A stretch of 64,000 nucleotides of DNA from Agrobacterium sp. a22-2 (GCF_012276985.1 NZ_JAAXMM010000009.1:62001-126000); one strand, 5' to 3'; shown: positions 10,184 to 19,909, numbered from the stretch's first letter. Numbers and translations are program-made. Notes: generated by a model from the sequence alone, not told the origin.

Positions 10184-11104
10184 ATGAGTAACAATGGTGG
10201 CGCGCCGCGGCCGCTGGACTGGGCGCTGTATTTTCTCGCCCCGGTCTTCTTCTCCAGCAATTTGATCTTCGGACGGGGCATCACCGGCGAGATCGGCCCC
10301 TATACCACGGCGCTGATCCGCTGGGCCGGTGCGGCGCTGATCATTTCACCCTTCGTGATCGCCGACCGCAAGGCTGCCCTTGCCTTCGTTCGCCACCATA
10401 CCGGTCTCTGGCTGCTGCTCGGATTTCTGGGCATGGGCATTTGCGGCGGCGTGGTCTATTGGGCGCTGACCCGGACCACCGCGTCGAATGCAACGCTGAT
10501 CTACACGACATCGTCGCTGTTCATCATCCTGTTCCAGCGGGTCTTCCAGGGCCGGCCGCTGGCCGCGCGCGAACTGGCCGGTATGACGATCGCCTTTGCC
10601 GGGGTGGCCGTCATCGTGCTGAAGGGCGATCTGATGGCCGTGCTGCATTTCCGCTTCAATGTCGGCGATCTCGGCATTCTGGTCGCGGCCATCGCCTTTG
10701 CCATCTATTCGATGCTGCTGCGTCATCCAGCGACCGGCCGCGTCAAGCCGCTGGCGATGTTCGGGCTGCTGTCGCTCTCCGGTGCCCTGCTGCTGCAACC
10801 GCCTGCCCTCATCGAGTGGACGGCCGGGGCACCGCGGCCCGACAGCCTGGACGACTGGATCAAGCTCGGCGGGATCATCCTGTTTGCCTCGCTAGCGGCC
10901 TTCTACTGTTTCCAGCATGCGGTGCGCGTCTTCGGCCCGGCGCTGGCCGGGATCACGCTTTACCTGATGCCGCCGATCTCGATCGTCATGGCGGTCGTCT
11001 TCCTGGGCGAGCGGTTCGAACCCTATCACGCGGCAGGAATCGTGCTTGTCATGGGCGGCGTGATCCTGGCCTCTGCACCCATCCCGTGGAAGCGCCGCAC
11101 CTGA
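10184..11104 (+). CDS. EamA/DMT-family permease
   Basis: A 306-residue inner-membrane protein with about ten hydrophobic helices in two EamA repeats, beginning with LDWALYFLAPVFFSSNLIFGRG and repeating near LGGIILFASLAAFYCFQHAV. DMT exporters move metabolites such as amino acids or nucleosides; the substrate cannot be read from sequence. ATG at 10184 is used because the first helix begins 13 residues later and the upstream open frame looks non-coding. It stands alone, divergent from the coiled-coil gene. Confidence 0.85.
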   Translation: MSNNGGAPRPLDWALYFLAPVFFSSNLIFGRGITGEIGPYTTALIRWAGAALIISPFVIADRKAALAFVRHHTGLWLLLGFLGMGICGGVVYWALTRTTASNATLIYTTSSLFIILFQRVFQGRPLAARELAGMTIAFAGVAVIVLKGDLMAVLHFRFNVGDLGILVAAIAFAIYSMLLRHPATGRVKPLAMFGLLSLSGALLLQPPALIEWTAGAPRPDSLDDWIKLGGIILFASLAAFYCFQHAVRVFGPALAGITLYLMPPISIVMAVVFLGERFEPYHAAGIVLVMGGVILASAPIPWKRRT

Positions 11105-11186
11105 CGGGAATCATCACACTCAGCCTTGCAGCCCTTGATGTTGGCCAAGGTCTTTCCCAAATATAGCAAGGAAAGGAAATCGAACC

Positions 11187-11516
11187 ATGAAACAAAGCAG
11201 CGCAAAATTTGGAATTGGCGAAGTCGTACGCCACAAGCTTTTTCCGTTCCGCGGCGTCGTGTTTGATGTCGATCCGGAATTTGCCAATACGGAAGAGTGG
11301 TGGAACTCGATTCCCGCAGATGTTCGTCCCGACAAGGACCAGCCGTTCTATCATCTCCTGGCCGAAAACTCGGAGACGGAATATGTGGCCTATGTCTCGG
11401 AACAGAACCTGGAACATGACGGCAGCGGCGAGCCGCTGAGAAATCCGCATGTCCAGCAGATCTTCGTCGAGGAACAGGCCGGCCGCTACAGGCCCAAGGC
11501 CAATTTCACCCACTAA
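11187..11516 (+). CDS. hspQ: Heat-shock protein HspQ
   Basis: A 109-residue HspQ (YccV-like) protein. The conserved core FGIGEVVRHKLFPFRGVVFDVDPEF, PFYHLLAEN and YVSEQNL is complete. In enterobacteria HspQ binds hemimethylated origin DNA and acts as a specificity enhancer of Lon protease; the same role is likely but not proven in alphaproteobacteria. A good purine-rich ribosome site (AAGGAAAGG) precedes the start. It ends at a bidirectional terminator shared with the convergent IalB gene. Heat-shock control is expected from the family but no clear RpoH promoter was established here. Confidence 0.92.
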   Translation: MKQSSAKFGIGEVVRHKLFPFRGVVFDVDPEFANTEEWWNSIPADVRPDKDQPFYHLLAENSETEYVAYVSEQNLEHDGSGEPLRNPHVQQIFVEEQAGRYRPKANFTH

Positions 11517-11540
11517 CGACTGTCAGCTGACCCTATGCAA

Positions 11541-11570
11541 AAAAGGCCCGGAGCAATCCGGGCCTTTTCT
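11541..11570. terminator. Bidirectional terminator between hspQ and the IalB gene
   Basis: AAAAGGCCCGG (11541-11551) pairs with CCGGGCCTTTT (11558-11568) around AGCAAT. The A-tract and T-tract on both sides make it usable from either strand, as expected between convergent genes. Confidence 0.9.
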
Positions 11571-11598
11571 CGTGAAACCTTGACGTTGAAGGGGCCGG

Positions 11599-12228
11599 TT
11601 ATTGGCCTTCCTTGGCCGCCTTCTGAGCGTCTTCCAGAGCCTTCTTGCTCTCTTCGTTCTTCTTCTGCATGGCTTCTTCCAGAAGACGCTGACGTTCCTG
11701 CGCCTGGTTCTGGGTGATGGCCTCGCCGTCGTAGATGCCGGTGAAGCCTTCCAGCGACAGCTTGATCGGGTTCGGCGCACGGCGGAAGTTGATCGAAGTG
11801 AAGACCACTTCGCCGCCCTTCTTGAGAGCCGCGATCATGGCATCGGTCATCGGGATTTCAGCGGTGCAGCGATCCGGGAAGCAGACGGCGTAGTCGATCT
11901 TCTGGCCCTTGCCGCCGTCGATCTGCATCATGACACCAGGCGGGATCAGACGGGCCGACGGAACCGAAACCTGCATGAGCTTGCGGTTGATCTTGCCCTC
12001 GATCGAGATCAGGCCGACGGCGATGATCATCTGGCGGTTCTGCGCGACCTGGATGTTCTGCACGGTGCAGATGTCATTGTCTTCCTGCTTGGAGCAGGTC
12101 TTGAACCAGCCCTGCGGCGGCGCATCCGGTGCGGCGGCCTGCTGCGCATGGGCGGCGCCGGAAGCGGCGATGGTGAAGGCGAGTGCGGACATGGCCGCGC
12201 GCGCTGATCTGGCTTTTTTGAACATCAT
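11599..12228 (-). CDS. Invasion-associated locus B (IalB) family protein
   Basis: A 209-residue exported protein of the IalB family. A signal peptide covers about residues 1-27 (cut near AHAQQ). The mature part has GWFKTCSKQEDNDICTVQN, with paired cysteines, and CFPDRCTAEIPM typical of the fold; it ends in a charged Glu/Lys/Gln helix. IalB was named in Bartonella, where it aids erythrocyte invasion, but homologues are widespread in Rhizobiales and the role here is probably envelope-related. Of two adjacent ATG codons the first, at 12228, is used, with AGGAG about 12 bases upstream. The upstream 279-base gap to the next gene shows no coding sequence. Confidence 0.88.
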   Translation of the reverse strand: MMFKKARSARAAMSALAFTIAASGAAHAQQAAAPDAPPQGWFKTCSKQEDNDICTVQNIQVAQNRQMIIAVGLISIEGKINRKLMQVSVPSARLIPPGVMMQIDGGKGQKIDYAVCFPDRCTAEIPMTDAMIAALKKGGEVVFTSINFRRAPNPIKLSLEGFTGIYDGEAITQNQAQERQRLLEEAMQKKNEESKKALEDAQKAAKEGQ

Positions 12229-12507
12229 AACGAAATCCGTCTCCTGAAATCCACTGTCGAACCGCGGTTCCGATCCGAGATTGCTTGGCCCCTTTGCCCA
12301 CCCCCTGTGGTTCAAATAAGGCAAATAGATGACCTCGGTCTATGGGCCATCCTGTTACATTGCGGCGTCCGGAATATCCAGCACTTCTTTTGGTTCCATT
12401 TCTTAGAAAGGCCGCGAATATGGGTTATTTGACCCTCACTGTGTTGGTTTTAAGGAGGTTCATGATAATTTGCGCGCGAATCTGCAGTCTCCTCGAAAGG
12501 ATCTGAT

Positions 12508-14313
12508 GTGCGGCGTCTTCTCTTGAGCCTCCTGTTCTTGCCCCTCTGCAGCCTTGCCCAGGCCGAGCCGGTGCACGGCATCGCCATGCATGGCGAAGCG
12601 GCGCTGCCAGCCGATTTCACGCATTTCCCTTACGTCGATCCGGACGTCAAGAAAGGTGGCAACATCGCTTATGGCGTGGTCGGCACCTTCGATGCGCTGA
12701 ACCCGTTCGTCCTGAAGGGTATGCGCACCACCGCGCGCGGCATGTGGGACCCGGAATACGGCAACCTGTTTTATGAGACGCTGATGCAGCGCTCCAGCGA
12801 CGAGCCCTTTTCGCTTTATGGCCTCTTGGCCGAAAGCGTCGAATGGGACGATGCCCGCTCCTTCGTGCAGTTCAACCTCAACCCGAAAGCCCGCTGGCAT
12901 GACGGCCAGCCGGTGACGCCCGAGGACGTGATCTTCTCCTTCAACCTGCTGCAGGAAAAGGGGCGTCCGCCGTATAACCGCCGTCTGACCGTCGTCGACA
13001 AGCTGGAGAAGGTTGGCGAGCATAGCGTGCGCTTCACCTTCAACGACAAGGCCAACCGCGAGACGCCGCTCATCCTGGCGATGGGCTCGCCGATCCTGCC
13101 GAAACACGCGATCGATCCCGAGACGTTCGAGCAGACGTCGCTGGCGGTTCCGGTTGGATCCGGTCCCTACAAAATCAAGTCGATCAGCCCGGGCGAGAAG
13201 ATCGTCTACGCCCGCGATCCCGATTACTGGGGCAAGGATATTCCGACCAAGGTCGGCTTCGACAATTACGACGAGATTTCCGTCACCTATTTCCTGCAGG
13301 ACAGCACGCTGTTCGAGGCCTTCAAGAAGGGCGATGTCGATATCTATCCAGAAGGTGACGCGAGCCACTGGACGCGGGCCTATGATTTTCCGGCAGCGAA
13401 AAGCGGCGACGTGGTGCGCGAAACCTTCCAGCCTGGCCTGCCCTCGGGCATGCTCGGCTTCGTCTTCAACCTGCGCCGGCCGATCTTTGCCGACGAGACC
13501 GTGCGCGAGGCCCTGACGCTGGCGCTCGATTTCGAGTGGATGAACAAGAACATGTTCGGCGGCGCCTTCAAGCGCACCCAGAGCTACTGGCAGAATTCCA
13601 AGCTCGGCGCCTATGGCAATCCGGCCGACCAACGCGAACTGGCCCTGCTTGGCCCCGCCAAGGACCGCATCGATCCTGCTATCCTCGCCGGCACCTATCA
13701 GATGCCGGTGGCCGATGGCAGCGGCGCCGACCGCAAGATCCTGCGCGAAAGCGTCGGGCTTCTGGCCAAGGCCGGCTACACGATCAAGGGCGGCAAGATG
13801 GTGGATGGCGCCGGCAAGCCGCTCGCCTTCGAGGTGATGACGCAGACCCCTAGCCAGGAAAAGATGGCGCTCGCCTATCAGCGGGCGCTGGCGCTGATCG
13901 GCATCGGCATGTCGATCCGCACGGTGGACGATGCCCAGTACCAGGCGCGCTCCAACAGCTTCGACTATGACGTGATCATCAAGGCCTATCCGTCGTCGCT
14001 GTCCCCGGGCGCCGAACAGGTGCAGCGCTGGCACAGTTCCTCGCGCGACAACCAAGGCAGTTTCAACTATGCCGGCGTCGCCGATCCGGATATCGACCGG
14101 ATGATCGACGCGCTGGTCAATGCACGCAGCGACGAGGATTTCCAGGCCTCCGTGCGTGCTTTGGACCGCCTGCTGGTCAATGGCCATTACGTGGTGCCGC
14201 TCTACCATATCGGCGAGCAGTGGGTGGCCCGCTGGACACGGATCGGCCGGCCGGAGACGACCCCGCTCTACGGCTATCAACTGCCGGTCTGGTTCGACAC
14301 GCGGGCGCAGTGA
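12508..14313 (+). CDS. Family 5 extracellular solute-binding protein (YejA-like), orphan
   Basis: A 601-residue periplasmic binding protein of the SBP_bac_5 family, similar in layout to YejA, which binds microcin-type peptides and oligopeptides. A short signal peptide (RRLLLSLLFLPLCSLAQA) is followed by the mature N-terminus EPVHGIAMHG. Family stretches include LNPFVLKG, WHDGQPVTPEDVIFSFNLL and VGSGPYKI. The start is GTG at 12508, with AAGGA six bases upstream; the overlapping ATG at 12506 is in another frame. No ABC permease or ATPase genes follow, so it must share a transporter encoded elsewhere or act alone. Confidence 0.9.
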   Translation: MRRLLLSLLFLPLCSLAQAEPVHGIAMHGEAALPADFTHFPYVDPDVKKGGNIAYGVVGTFDALNPFVLKGMRTTARGMWDPEYGNLFYETLMQRSSDEPFSLYGLLAESVEWDDARSFVQFNLNPKARWHDGQPVTPEDVIFSFNLLQEKGRPPYNRRLTVVDKLEKVGEHSVRFTFNDKANRETPLILAMGSPILPKHAIDPETFEQTSLAVPVGSGPYKIKSISPGEKIVYARDPDYWGKDIPTKVGFDNYDEISVTYFLQDSTLFEAFKKGDVDIYPEGDASHWTRAYDFPAAKSGDVVRETFQPGLPSGMLGFVFNLRRPIFADETVREALTLALDFEWMNKNMFGGAFKRTQSYWQNSKLGAYGNPADQRELALLGPAKDRIDPAILAGTYQMPVADGSGADRKILRESVGLLAKAGYTIKGGKMVDGAGKPLAFEVMTQTPSQEKMALAYQRALALIGIGMSIRTVDDAQYQARSNSFDYDVIIKAYPSSLSPGAEQVQRWHSSSRDNQGSFNYAGVADPDIDRMIDALVNARSDEDFQASVRALDRLLVNGHYVVPLYHIGEQWVARWTRIGRPETTPLYGYQLPVWFDTRAQ

Positions 14314-14441
14314 TCGGCCGGTTGCAGGCTCTCTCCCCGGCGGTTCCCTTTTGGTAACCGGTTGAACTGATGCACCATTGCTCTTAAGTGGCGGGAGTTC
14401 GCTCACCCGCTGCCGCGCCCGGCCAGGAAAGGAAGACCCCC

Positions 14442-15113
14442 ATGAAGCACATCACCATCGACCTCGTCTCCGATGTGGTTTGCCCCTGGTGCTATCTCGG
14501 CAAGGCGCGCCTCGACCTTGCCGTGGCCGAGATCCAGGACGAGATCGGCGTGGACATCAACTGGCGCCCTTATCAGCTCAATCCCGACTACCCGCCGGAA
14601 GGCGTCGATCACCAGGTGGCGCTGGCGGCAAAGCTCGGCGGCAAGGGTAACATGGACCGCGCCCATGCGCAGCTGAAACAGCTGGGCGCCGAGGTCGGCA
14701 TTGCCTTCGATTTCGAGGCGATCAAGGTCGGACCGAACACGCTCGACGCGCACCGGCTGCTGCATTGGGCCGCCACCGAAGGCCGCGAGATCCAGAACAG
14801 GGTGGCAGCCGCCCTGTTCAAGGCCAATTTCGAAGAAGGCCGCAATGTCGGCGACCCCGCTGTATTGCTGGACATTGCCGAGACGAGTGGGCTCGAGCGT
14901 CCGGTGATTGCAACGCTTCTGGCCGGCGATGCCGACAAGGACTTGGTGCGCGGCGAAATCGATGCGGCACGGCAGATGGGCGTCAATGGTGTGCCCTTCT
15001 TTATCGTGGACCAGCAATATGCCGTCAGCGGCGCGCAGCCGACCGAGGTGCTGGTCAATGCCTTCCGCGAAATTGCCGCGGCCAAAGCCGAGGAATTGCA
15101 GAAACTCAATTGA
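14442..15113 (+). CDS. DsbA-family (FrnE-type) oxidoreductase
   Basis: A 223-residue thioredoxin-fold protein with the redox motif CPWC at residues 14-17 (SDVVCPWCYLGK), an inserted helical domain and a C-terminal cis-proline segment NGVPFFIVDQQYAVSGAQ. This is the FrnE/2-hydroxychromene-2-carboxylate isomerase subgroup. There is no signal peptide, so it acts in the cytoplasm, probably as a thiol-disulfide oxidoreductase or glutathione-dependent enzyme. The start at 14442 follows AGGAAAGGAAG. Single gene, followed by an intergenic repeat. Confidence 0.9.
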   Translation: MKHITIDLVSDVVCPWCYLGKARLDLAVAEIQDEIGVDINWRPYQLNPDYPPEGVDHQVALAAKLGGKGNMDRAHAQLKQLGAEVGIAFDFEAIKVGPNTLDAHRLLHWAATEGREIQNRVAAALFKANFEEGRNVGDPAVLLDIAETSGLERPVIATLLAGDADKDLVRGEIDAARQMGVNGVPFFIVDQQYAVSGAQPTEVLVNAFREIAAAKAEELQKLN

Positions 15114-15131
15114 CGGAGACGGACTTCACTC

Positions 15132-15246
15132 CTAAAGCGTATCGCGATCTTTCAGATTCGCTCCTTACGCTTTTATCTCTTTGTTTTATTGCATGTCGTT
15201 GTCCCGAAACCGGTGGCCACTTTCGGGACAACGACATGCTTTAAGC
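15132..15246. repeat. Rhizobial intergenic palindromic repeat (RIME-like), copy 1
   Basis: This 115-bp block between two genes starts with TAAAGC and ends with GCTTTAAGC. Its right half is a perfect 19-bp inverted repeat: 15191-15209 against 15221-15239, with an 11-base CCGGTGGCCAC loop. A diverged copy lies at 42854-42963. The sequence style (GCATGTCG, CCGAAACCGGT, CGACATGC) matches the mosaic intergenic repeats known in rhizobia. Confidence 0.8.
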
Positions 15247-15294
15247 ACGACGGTCTCCCGCCTTCTCCCAGGATGTGCTGCCTTGTCTCCCGAT

Positions 15295-16224
15295 ATGACC
15301 CTTAAGGGTGTTCTGCTGGCCTTCGCGGCCTTCCTTGCCTATTCCATCAGCGACGCGGCCGTGAAAATGATCGACGGTCGCATCAGCCCTATCGAATCAG
15401 CCTTCTTCGGCGCCTGTTTCGGCATTGCCGCCCTACCCTTCCTGCTCAAGCGCACCGACCGTTGGGTCGACGTGGTCAAGACCACCAACCGGCCGCTCTG
15501 GCTGTTGCGGTTCTTCTCCAGCGGCGCCGGATCGATCGGCAGCGTCACGGCCTTTACCCATCTGTCGATGGCCGAGGCCTTCTGCCTGATCTTCCTGCTG
15601 CCTTCTTTCGTCACCATCATGTCGGTGGTGTTCCTGAAGGAACAGGTCGGGATCCGGCGCTGGAGTGCGGTGATCATCGGCTTCATCGGCGTTCTGGTCG
15701 TGCTCAGGCCCGGTTTCCGCGAGTTGTCGATCGGCCATGTCGGGGCGGTGTTTGCCGGCCTGTCGGGCGCGATGTCGATCGTCATCTTCCGCGCCATCGG
15801 CCCGTCGGAAAAGAATATCTCGCTCTATGGCGCCGGCCTGCTCGGCACGCTGCTGCTCTGTGGCGTCGCCATGCTGCCGTCCTTCGTGCCGCCAAGCGGC
15901 GAGGAATGGCTGATGCTGGCCGGCTACGGTCTGCTGGGGGCGCTCGGCAGCGTGCTGCTGATGTATGCCGCCTTCTATGCGCCGGCCGCCGTGCTCGGGC
16001 CGACGCAATATAGCCAGATGCTGTGGGGCATCCTGCTCGGCTACCTGTTCTTCAACGATATCGTCGACATGCCGATGCTGGTCGGCATGGCACTGATCGT
16101 CGGCTCGGGCCTTCTGACCATCCTGCGCGAACGCACCCGCGGCGTCGCCCTGCCACCGCCGCTCGCCGCCGCCGACAGCCAGGCGGCTCTGGCAGGCAAG
16201 CCGGAAGATGAGAGCGCGGGCTGA
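15295..16224 (+). CDS. EamA/DMT-family permease
   Basis: A second ten-helix DMT exporter, 309 residues from ATG at 15295. The EamA repeats are visible as LKGVLLAFAAFLAYSISDAAVK and the later YGLLGALGSVLLMYAAF. The family exports small metabolites; substrate unknown. An in-frame TTG at 15283 with AGGA upstream is a possible alternative start, giving four more residues. The C-terminal 30 residues are Ala/Pro-rich and soluble. It lies directly behind the palindromic repeat, which therefore sits in its leader or promoter. Confidence 0.84.
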   Translation: MTLKGVLLAFAAFLAYSISDAAVKMIDGRISPIESAFFGACFGIAALPFLLKRTDRWVDVVKTTNRPLWLLRFFSSGAGSIGSVTAFTHLSMAEAFCLIFLLPSFVTIMSVVFLKEQVGIRRWSAVIIGFIGVLVVLRPGFRELSIGHVGAVFAGLSGAMSIVIFRAIGPSEKNISLYGAGLLGTLLLCGVAMLPSFVPPSGEEWLMLAGYGLLGALGSVLLMYAAFYAPAAVLGPTQYSQMLWGILLGYLFFNDIVDMPMLVGMALIVGSGLLTILRERTRGVALPPPLAAADSQAALAGKPEDESAG

Positions 16225-16318
16225 GGCGCGCGGCTGGGTCGCCGACAAGAGTCACATATCCTGAATAGGTTCGCCTAATCTTGCTGTATGTCACATAAGC
16301 GGGACGTCTGCTGCCTGT

Positions 16319-16339
16319 CTTCTCCCCAGCGGGGAGAAG
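16319..16339. repeat. Short perfect palindrome between the DMT gene and mfd
   Basis: CTTCTCCCC (16319-16327) and GGGGAGAAG (16331-16339) flank AGC. It has no T-run. Such TTCTCCCC...GGGGAGAA hairpins are common dispersed intergenic repeats in rhizobial chromosomes; it may also stop convergent transcripts. Confidence 0.55.
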
Positions 16340-16402
16340 AGGGAGACCTACCGCCGCCGATCGTTCCGGTCTTAAACTGTCCCGATCGCTATAGTCCCGC
16401 CA

Positions 16403-19400
16403 TCAAGGCAGGCGGGCGAGTTCCGCCAGCTGCGTCATAACCACGGCCGCGCCCTGTAGCCGCTTTTCCGGCGTCGGCAGGTCGCGGGTCAGGAAGACGC
16501 TGTGGTCGCTGCGGATTTTTGCCATCGAGCCCTGCTTGGCGATATAGCCTACAAGGGCAGCCGGGTTGGGGAATTCGCGGTGACGGAACTGCACGACGAC
16601 GCCCTTGGGACCCGCTTCCAGCTTCTCGACATTGGCCTTGCGGCACAGCGCCTTGATGTAGACGACCTTCAGCAGATGCTGGACCTCGACCGGCATGGCG
16701 CCGAAGCGGTCGATCATCTCGGCGCCGAAGGCGTCGATATCGTTGAGGTCGGTGATTTCGCCGAGGCGGCGATAGAGGCCGAGGCGCAGGTGCAGGTCGG
16801 GCACATAGTCGTCGGGGATCATCACCGATGTGCCGACCTGGATCTGCGGCGACCAGCCGGTGTCGCGCACCTCGTCATCGCCCTTGACCTCGGCGACCGC
16901 CTCTTCGAGCATCTGCTGGTAAAGCTCGAAGCCGACTTCCTTGATATGGCCGGACTGTTCTTCGCCAAGCAGATTGCCGGCGCCGCGGATATCGAGGTCG
17001 TGGCTGGCGAGCTGGAAGCCGGCGCCGAGCGTGTCGAGCGACTGCAGCACCTTCAGGCGGCGCTCGGCCGTGGTGGTCAGCACCTTGTTGACCGGTAGCG
17101 TCAGAAGCGCGAAGGCGCGCACCTTGGAGCGGCCGACGCGGCCGCGCAGCTGGTAGAGCTGGGCGAGACCAAACATGTCGGCGCGATGCACGATCAGCGT
17201 ATTGGCGGTCGGCACGTCGAGGCCGGATTCGACGATGGTGGTCGACAGCAGAACGTCATAGCTGCCGTCGTAGAAGGCATTCATGATGTCTTCCAGCTCG
17301 CCGGCCGGCATCTGGCCGTGGGCCACGGCGACCTTCAGCTCCGGTACATCGGATTGCAAAAACGCCTGGATATCGGCGAGATCGGCGAGCCGCGGGCAGA
17401 CGTAAAAACTCTGGCCGCCGCGATAATGCTCACGCATCAGCGTCTCGCGGATCACCAGGGGATCGAAGGGCGAGATGAAGGTGCGCACCGCCATGCGGTC
17501 GACGGGCGGCGTGGTGATCAGCGACAGTTCGCGCACGCCGGTCATGGCGAGCTGCAGGGTGCGCGGGATCGGCGTGGCAGACAGGGTCAGCACATGCACG
17601 TCGGACTTCAGCTCCTTCAGGCGCTCCTTGTGCTTGACGCCGAAATGCTGCTCCTCGTCGATGATCAGCAGGCCGAGATTGGCAAAGGAAATGCCGGCGC
17701 CGAGCAGCGCATGGGTGCCGACGACGATATCGGTCTTGCCTTCGGCCACTTCCTTCTTGGTCAGCGCCAGTTCCTTGGAGCCAACCAGGCGCGAGGCCTG
17801 GGCGATGCGGACGGGTAGCCCGCGGAAGCGCTCGGTAAAGGTCTTGAAATGCTGGCGAGCGAGCAGCGTGGTCGGCACGACGACGGCCACCTGGATGCCG
17901 TTCATGGCGGCGACAAAGGCGGCGCGCAGCGCCACTTCGGTCTTGCCGAAGCCGACGTCGCCGCAGATCAGCCGGTCCATCGGCCGGCCAGCGGAGAGGT
18001 CACCGCGCACGGCCTCAATGGCGTTCATCTGGTCTTCCGTCTCGTCATAGGGGAAACGGGCGGCGAATTCGTCGTAGAGGCCTTCCTGGGTGGCCAGAAC
18101 CGGTGCCGAGCGCATCATCCGCTCGGCGGCAATGCGGATCAGGCCGCCGGCCATGTCGAGCAGGCGTTTCTTGAGCTTCGCCTTGCGCATCTGCCAGGCG
18201 CCGCCGCCGAGCTTGTCGAGCTGCGCGTCGCTGTTTTCCGAGCCGTAGCGCGACAAGAGCTCGATATTCTCGACCGGCAGGAAGAGCTTTGCCTCGTCGG
18301 CATACATCAGCTCGAGGCAGGCATGCTGGCCGCCGGCCGCCTGAATGGTGCGCAGGCCGATGAACCGGCCGATGCCGTGTTCGGCATGCACGACGATGGA
18401 GTTTTCATCGAGGCCGGCCACCTCAGAGATGAAATCGGCGGCGCGCTTGCGGCGCTTGGAACGGCGCACCATGCGGTCGCCGAGAATGTCCTGTTCGCCG
18501 ACGATCACCAGATCGCCCGCCTCGAAGCCTGCCTCGAGGCTGAGCACCGCGGTGGCGGCCTGCCCCTTCTTCAGCGTGTCGAGATCCGCAAACGAGGCGA
18601 CCGGCTTCAGCCGCTCCAGACCATGTTCGTTCAGCACCTGCAGCAGGCGGTCGAGCGAGCCTTCCGACCAGCCGCAGATCAGCACGCGCGCGCCGGCGGC
18701 GCGTTTTTCGGCGATATATTTGACCGCCTGGTCGAAGACGTTGCGGCGGCCTTCGTCGGCGCTCTCGGTGGCGTTCTTGGCCCAACGCGGGCCGGAACGC
18801 GCCTGGATCTCGATGACCTTTCGGGTCTCGCCGTCATGTTCGGCAAAGGGCGTCAGCCGCAGCGGATTGACCGCATCGAGCGCCTTGCCGAATTCGGCAG
18901 CGCCGAGATAGAGATGCTCCGGCGGCACGGGCTTGTAGGGCGTGCCCTGGCTGAGGTGGCCCTTGCCGGGAGTGGCGGAGTTGAGGCGCGCTTCATAGTA
19001 GTCGCGCACCAGCTTGGCGCGTTCCTGGGCGGCCTCGCGCACAGTATGATCGGTGACGATCATAAAGCCGTTCAAATAGTCGAAGACCGTCTCCAGCCCG
19101 TCGTAGAACATCGGCAGCCAGTGTTCCATGCCGGCATAGCGTCGGCCTTCGGAGACGGCGGCATAAAGCGCGTCGTCGCGGGTCGTGGCGCCGAACAGCG
19201 ACAGGTAGTTTTTACGAAAACGCCCGATGGTTTCCGGCGTCAGGGTCACCTCGCTCATCGGGTTCAAGTCGAGCGAGCGGGCCTGGCCGGTGGTGCGCTG
19301 GCTGGCCGGATCGAAATAGCGGATGCTTTCCAGCGTATCGCCGAAAAAGTCTAGCCGCACCGGCTCTTCGGAGCCGGGTACGAAGACATCGAGAATGCCG

Positions 19401-19909
19401 CCGCGCACCGCGAACTCGCCGACCTCGCGCACGGTCGCCACCCGGTCGAAACCGTTGCGCTCCAGCCGTGCGGCAATATCGTCCATGCGGACCTGATTGC
19501 CGGGCCGGGCGGAAAAGGCCAGGCTCTCGATGATCTCGGCCGGTGCCAGGCGCTGCAGCAGGGCATTGACGGTGACCAGCACGATGCCGGCATGAGGCTT
19601 TTTGGCATGGGCAATCAGCCCGGTCAGGGCGGCAAGACGGCGGGCCGAGACATCGGCGCTGGGCGACACCCGGTCATAGGGCAGGCAATCCCAGGCGGGC
19701 AGCGTCAGGACCGGGATTTCGGGTGCCGCAAAGGACAGCATCTGCTCGATATCGGCCATGCGCTGGCCATCCGACAGCACATAGGCGACGGGCCGCCCCT
19801 GGCGGGCGAGATCCGCCAGCAGGAAGGCGTCCATGCCGTCGGGCACATTTGCGAGCGTCAGCGCGGCGTCAGTCCGCGCGATTGTCTTGGCGTCGAAGAA
19901 GGATGTCAT
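16403..19909 (-). CDS. mfd: Transcription-repair coupling factor Mfd
   Basis: An 1168-residue Mfd, the ATP-driven translocase that removes RNA polymerase stalled at lesions and recruits UvrA. In order: UvrB-like N-terminal domains, the CarD-like RNAP-interaction domain (NSIVVHAEHGIGRFIGL, about residue 505), helicase domain 1 with Walker A GDVGFGKTE and the DEEQ box in IIDEEQHFGVKHKERL, the second helicase domain with QLRGRVGRS, and the C-terminal TRCF domain. Length is normal. Its ATG shares one base with the sdhE stop (TGATG), so the two genes are co-transcribed and translationally coupled. Confidence 0.97.
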   Translation of the reverse strand: MTSFFDAKTIARTDAALTLANVPDGMDAFLLADLARQGRPVAYVLSDGQRMADIEQMLSFAAPEIPVLTLPAWDCLPYDRVSPSADVSARRLAALTGLIAHAKKPHAGIVLVTVNALLQRLAPAEIIESLAFSARPGNQVRMDDIAARLERNGFDRVATVREVGEFAVRGGILDVFVPGSEEPVRLDFFGDTLESIRYFDPASQRTTGQARSLDLNPMSEVTLTPETIGRFRKNYLSLFGATTRDDALYAAVSEGRRYAGMEHWLPMFYDGLETVFDYLNGFMIVTDHTVREAAQERAKLVRDYYEARLNSATPGKGHLSQGTPYKPVPPEHLYLGAAEFGKALDAVNPLRLTPFAEHDGETRKVIEIQARSGPRWAKNATESADEGRRNVFDQAVKYIAEKRAAGARVLICGWSEGSLDRLLQVLNEHGLERLKPVASFADLDTLKKGQAATAVLSLEAGFEAGDLVIVGEQDILGDRMVRRSKRRKRAADFISEVAGLDENSIVVHAEHGIGRFIGLRTIQAAGGQHACLELMYADEAKLFLPVENIELLSRYGSENSDAQLDKLGGGAWQMRKAKLKKRLLDMAGGLIRIAAERMMRSAPVLATQEGLYDEFAARFPYDETEDQMNAIEAVRGDLSAGRPMDRLICGDVGFGKTEVALRAAFVAAMNGIQVAVVVPTTLLARQHFKTFTERFRGLPVRIAQASRLVGSKELALTKKEVAEGKTDIVVGTHALLGAGISFANLGLLIIDEEQHFGVKHKERLKELKSDVHVLTLSATPIPRTLQLAMTGVRELSLITTPPVDRMAVRTFISPFDPLVIRETLMREHYRGGQSFYVCPRLADLADIQAFLQSDVPELKVAVAHGQMPAGELEDIMNAFYDGSYDVLLSTTIVESGLDVPTANTLIVHRADMFGLAQLYQLRGRVGRSKVRAFALLTLPVNKVLTTTAERRLKVLQSLDTLGAGFQLASHDLDIRGAGNLLGEEQSGHIKEVGFELYQQMLEEAVAEVKGDDEVRDTGWSPQIQVGTSVMIPDDYVPDLHLRLGLYRRLGEITDLNDIDAFGAEMIDRFGAMPVEVQHLLKVVYIKALCRKANVEKLEAGPKGVVVQFRHREFPNPAALVGYIAKQGSMAKIRSDHSVFLTRDLPTPEKRLQGAAVVMTQLAELARLP

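Noticed and set aside
12229..12507. Stress-type GGAAC promoter for the IalB gene
   Set aside because: Two GGAAC boxes occur on the minus strand but neither has a CGTT at the right distance.
12460..14406. A 648-residue open frame antisense to the YejA-like gene
   Set aside because: It is the complementary shadow of a GC-rich gene; composition (His/Arg/Gly-rich, no domain) is not protein-like and the plus strand has a clear family match.
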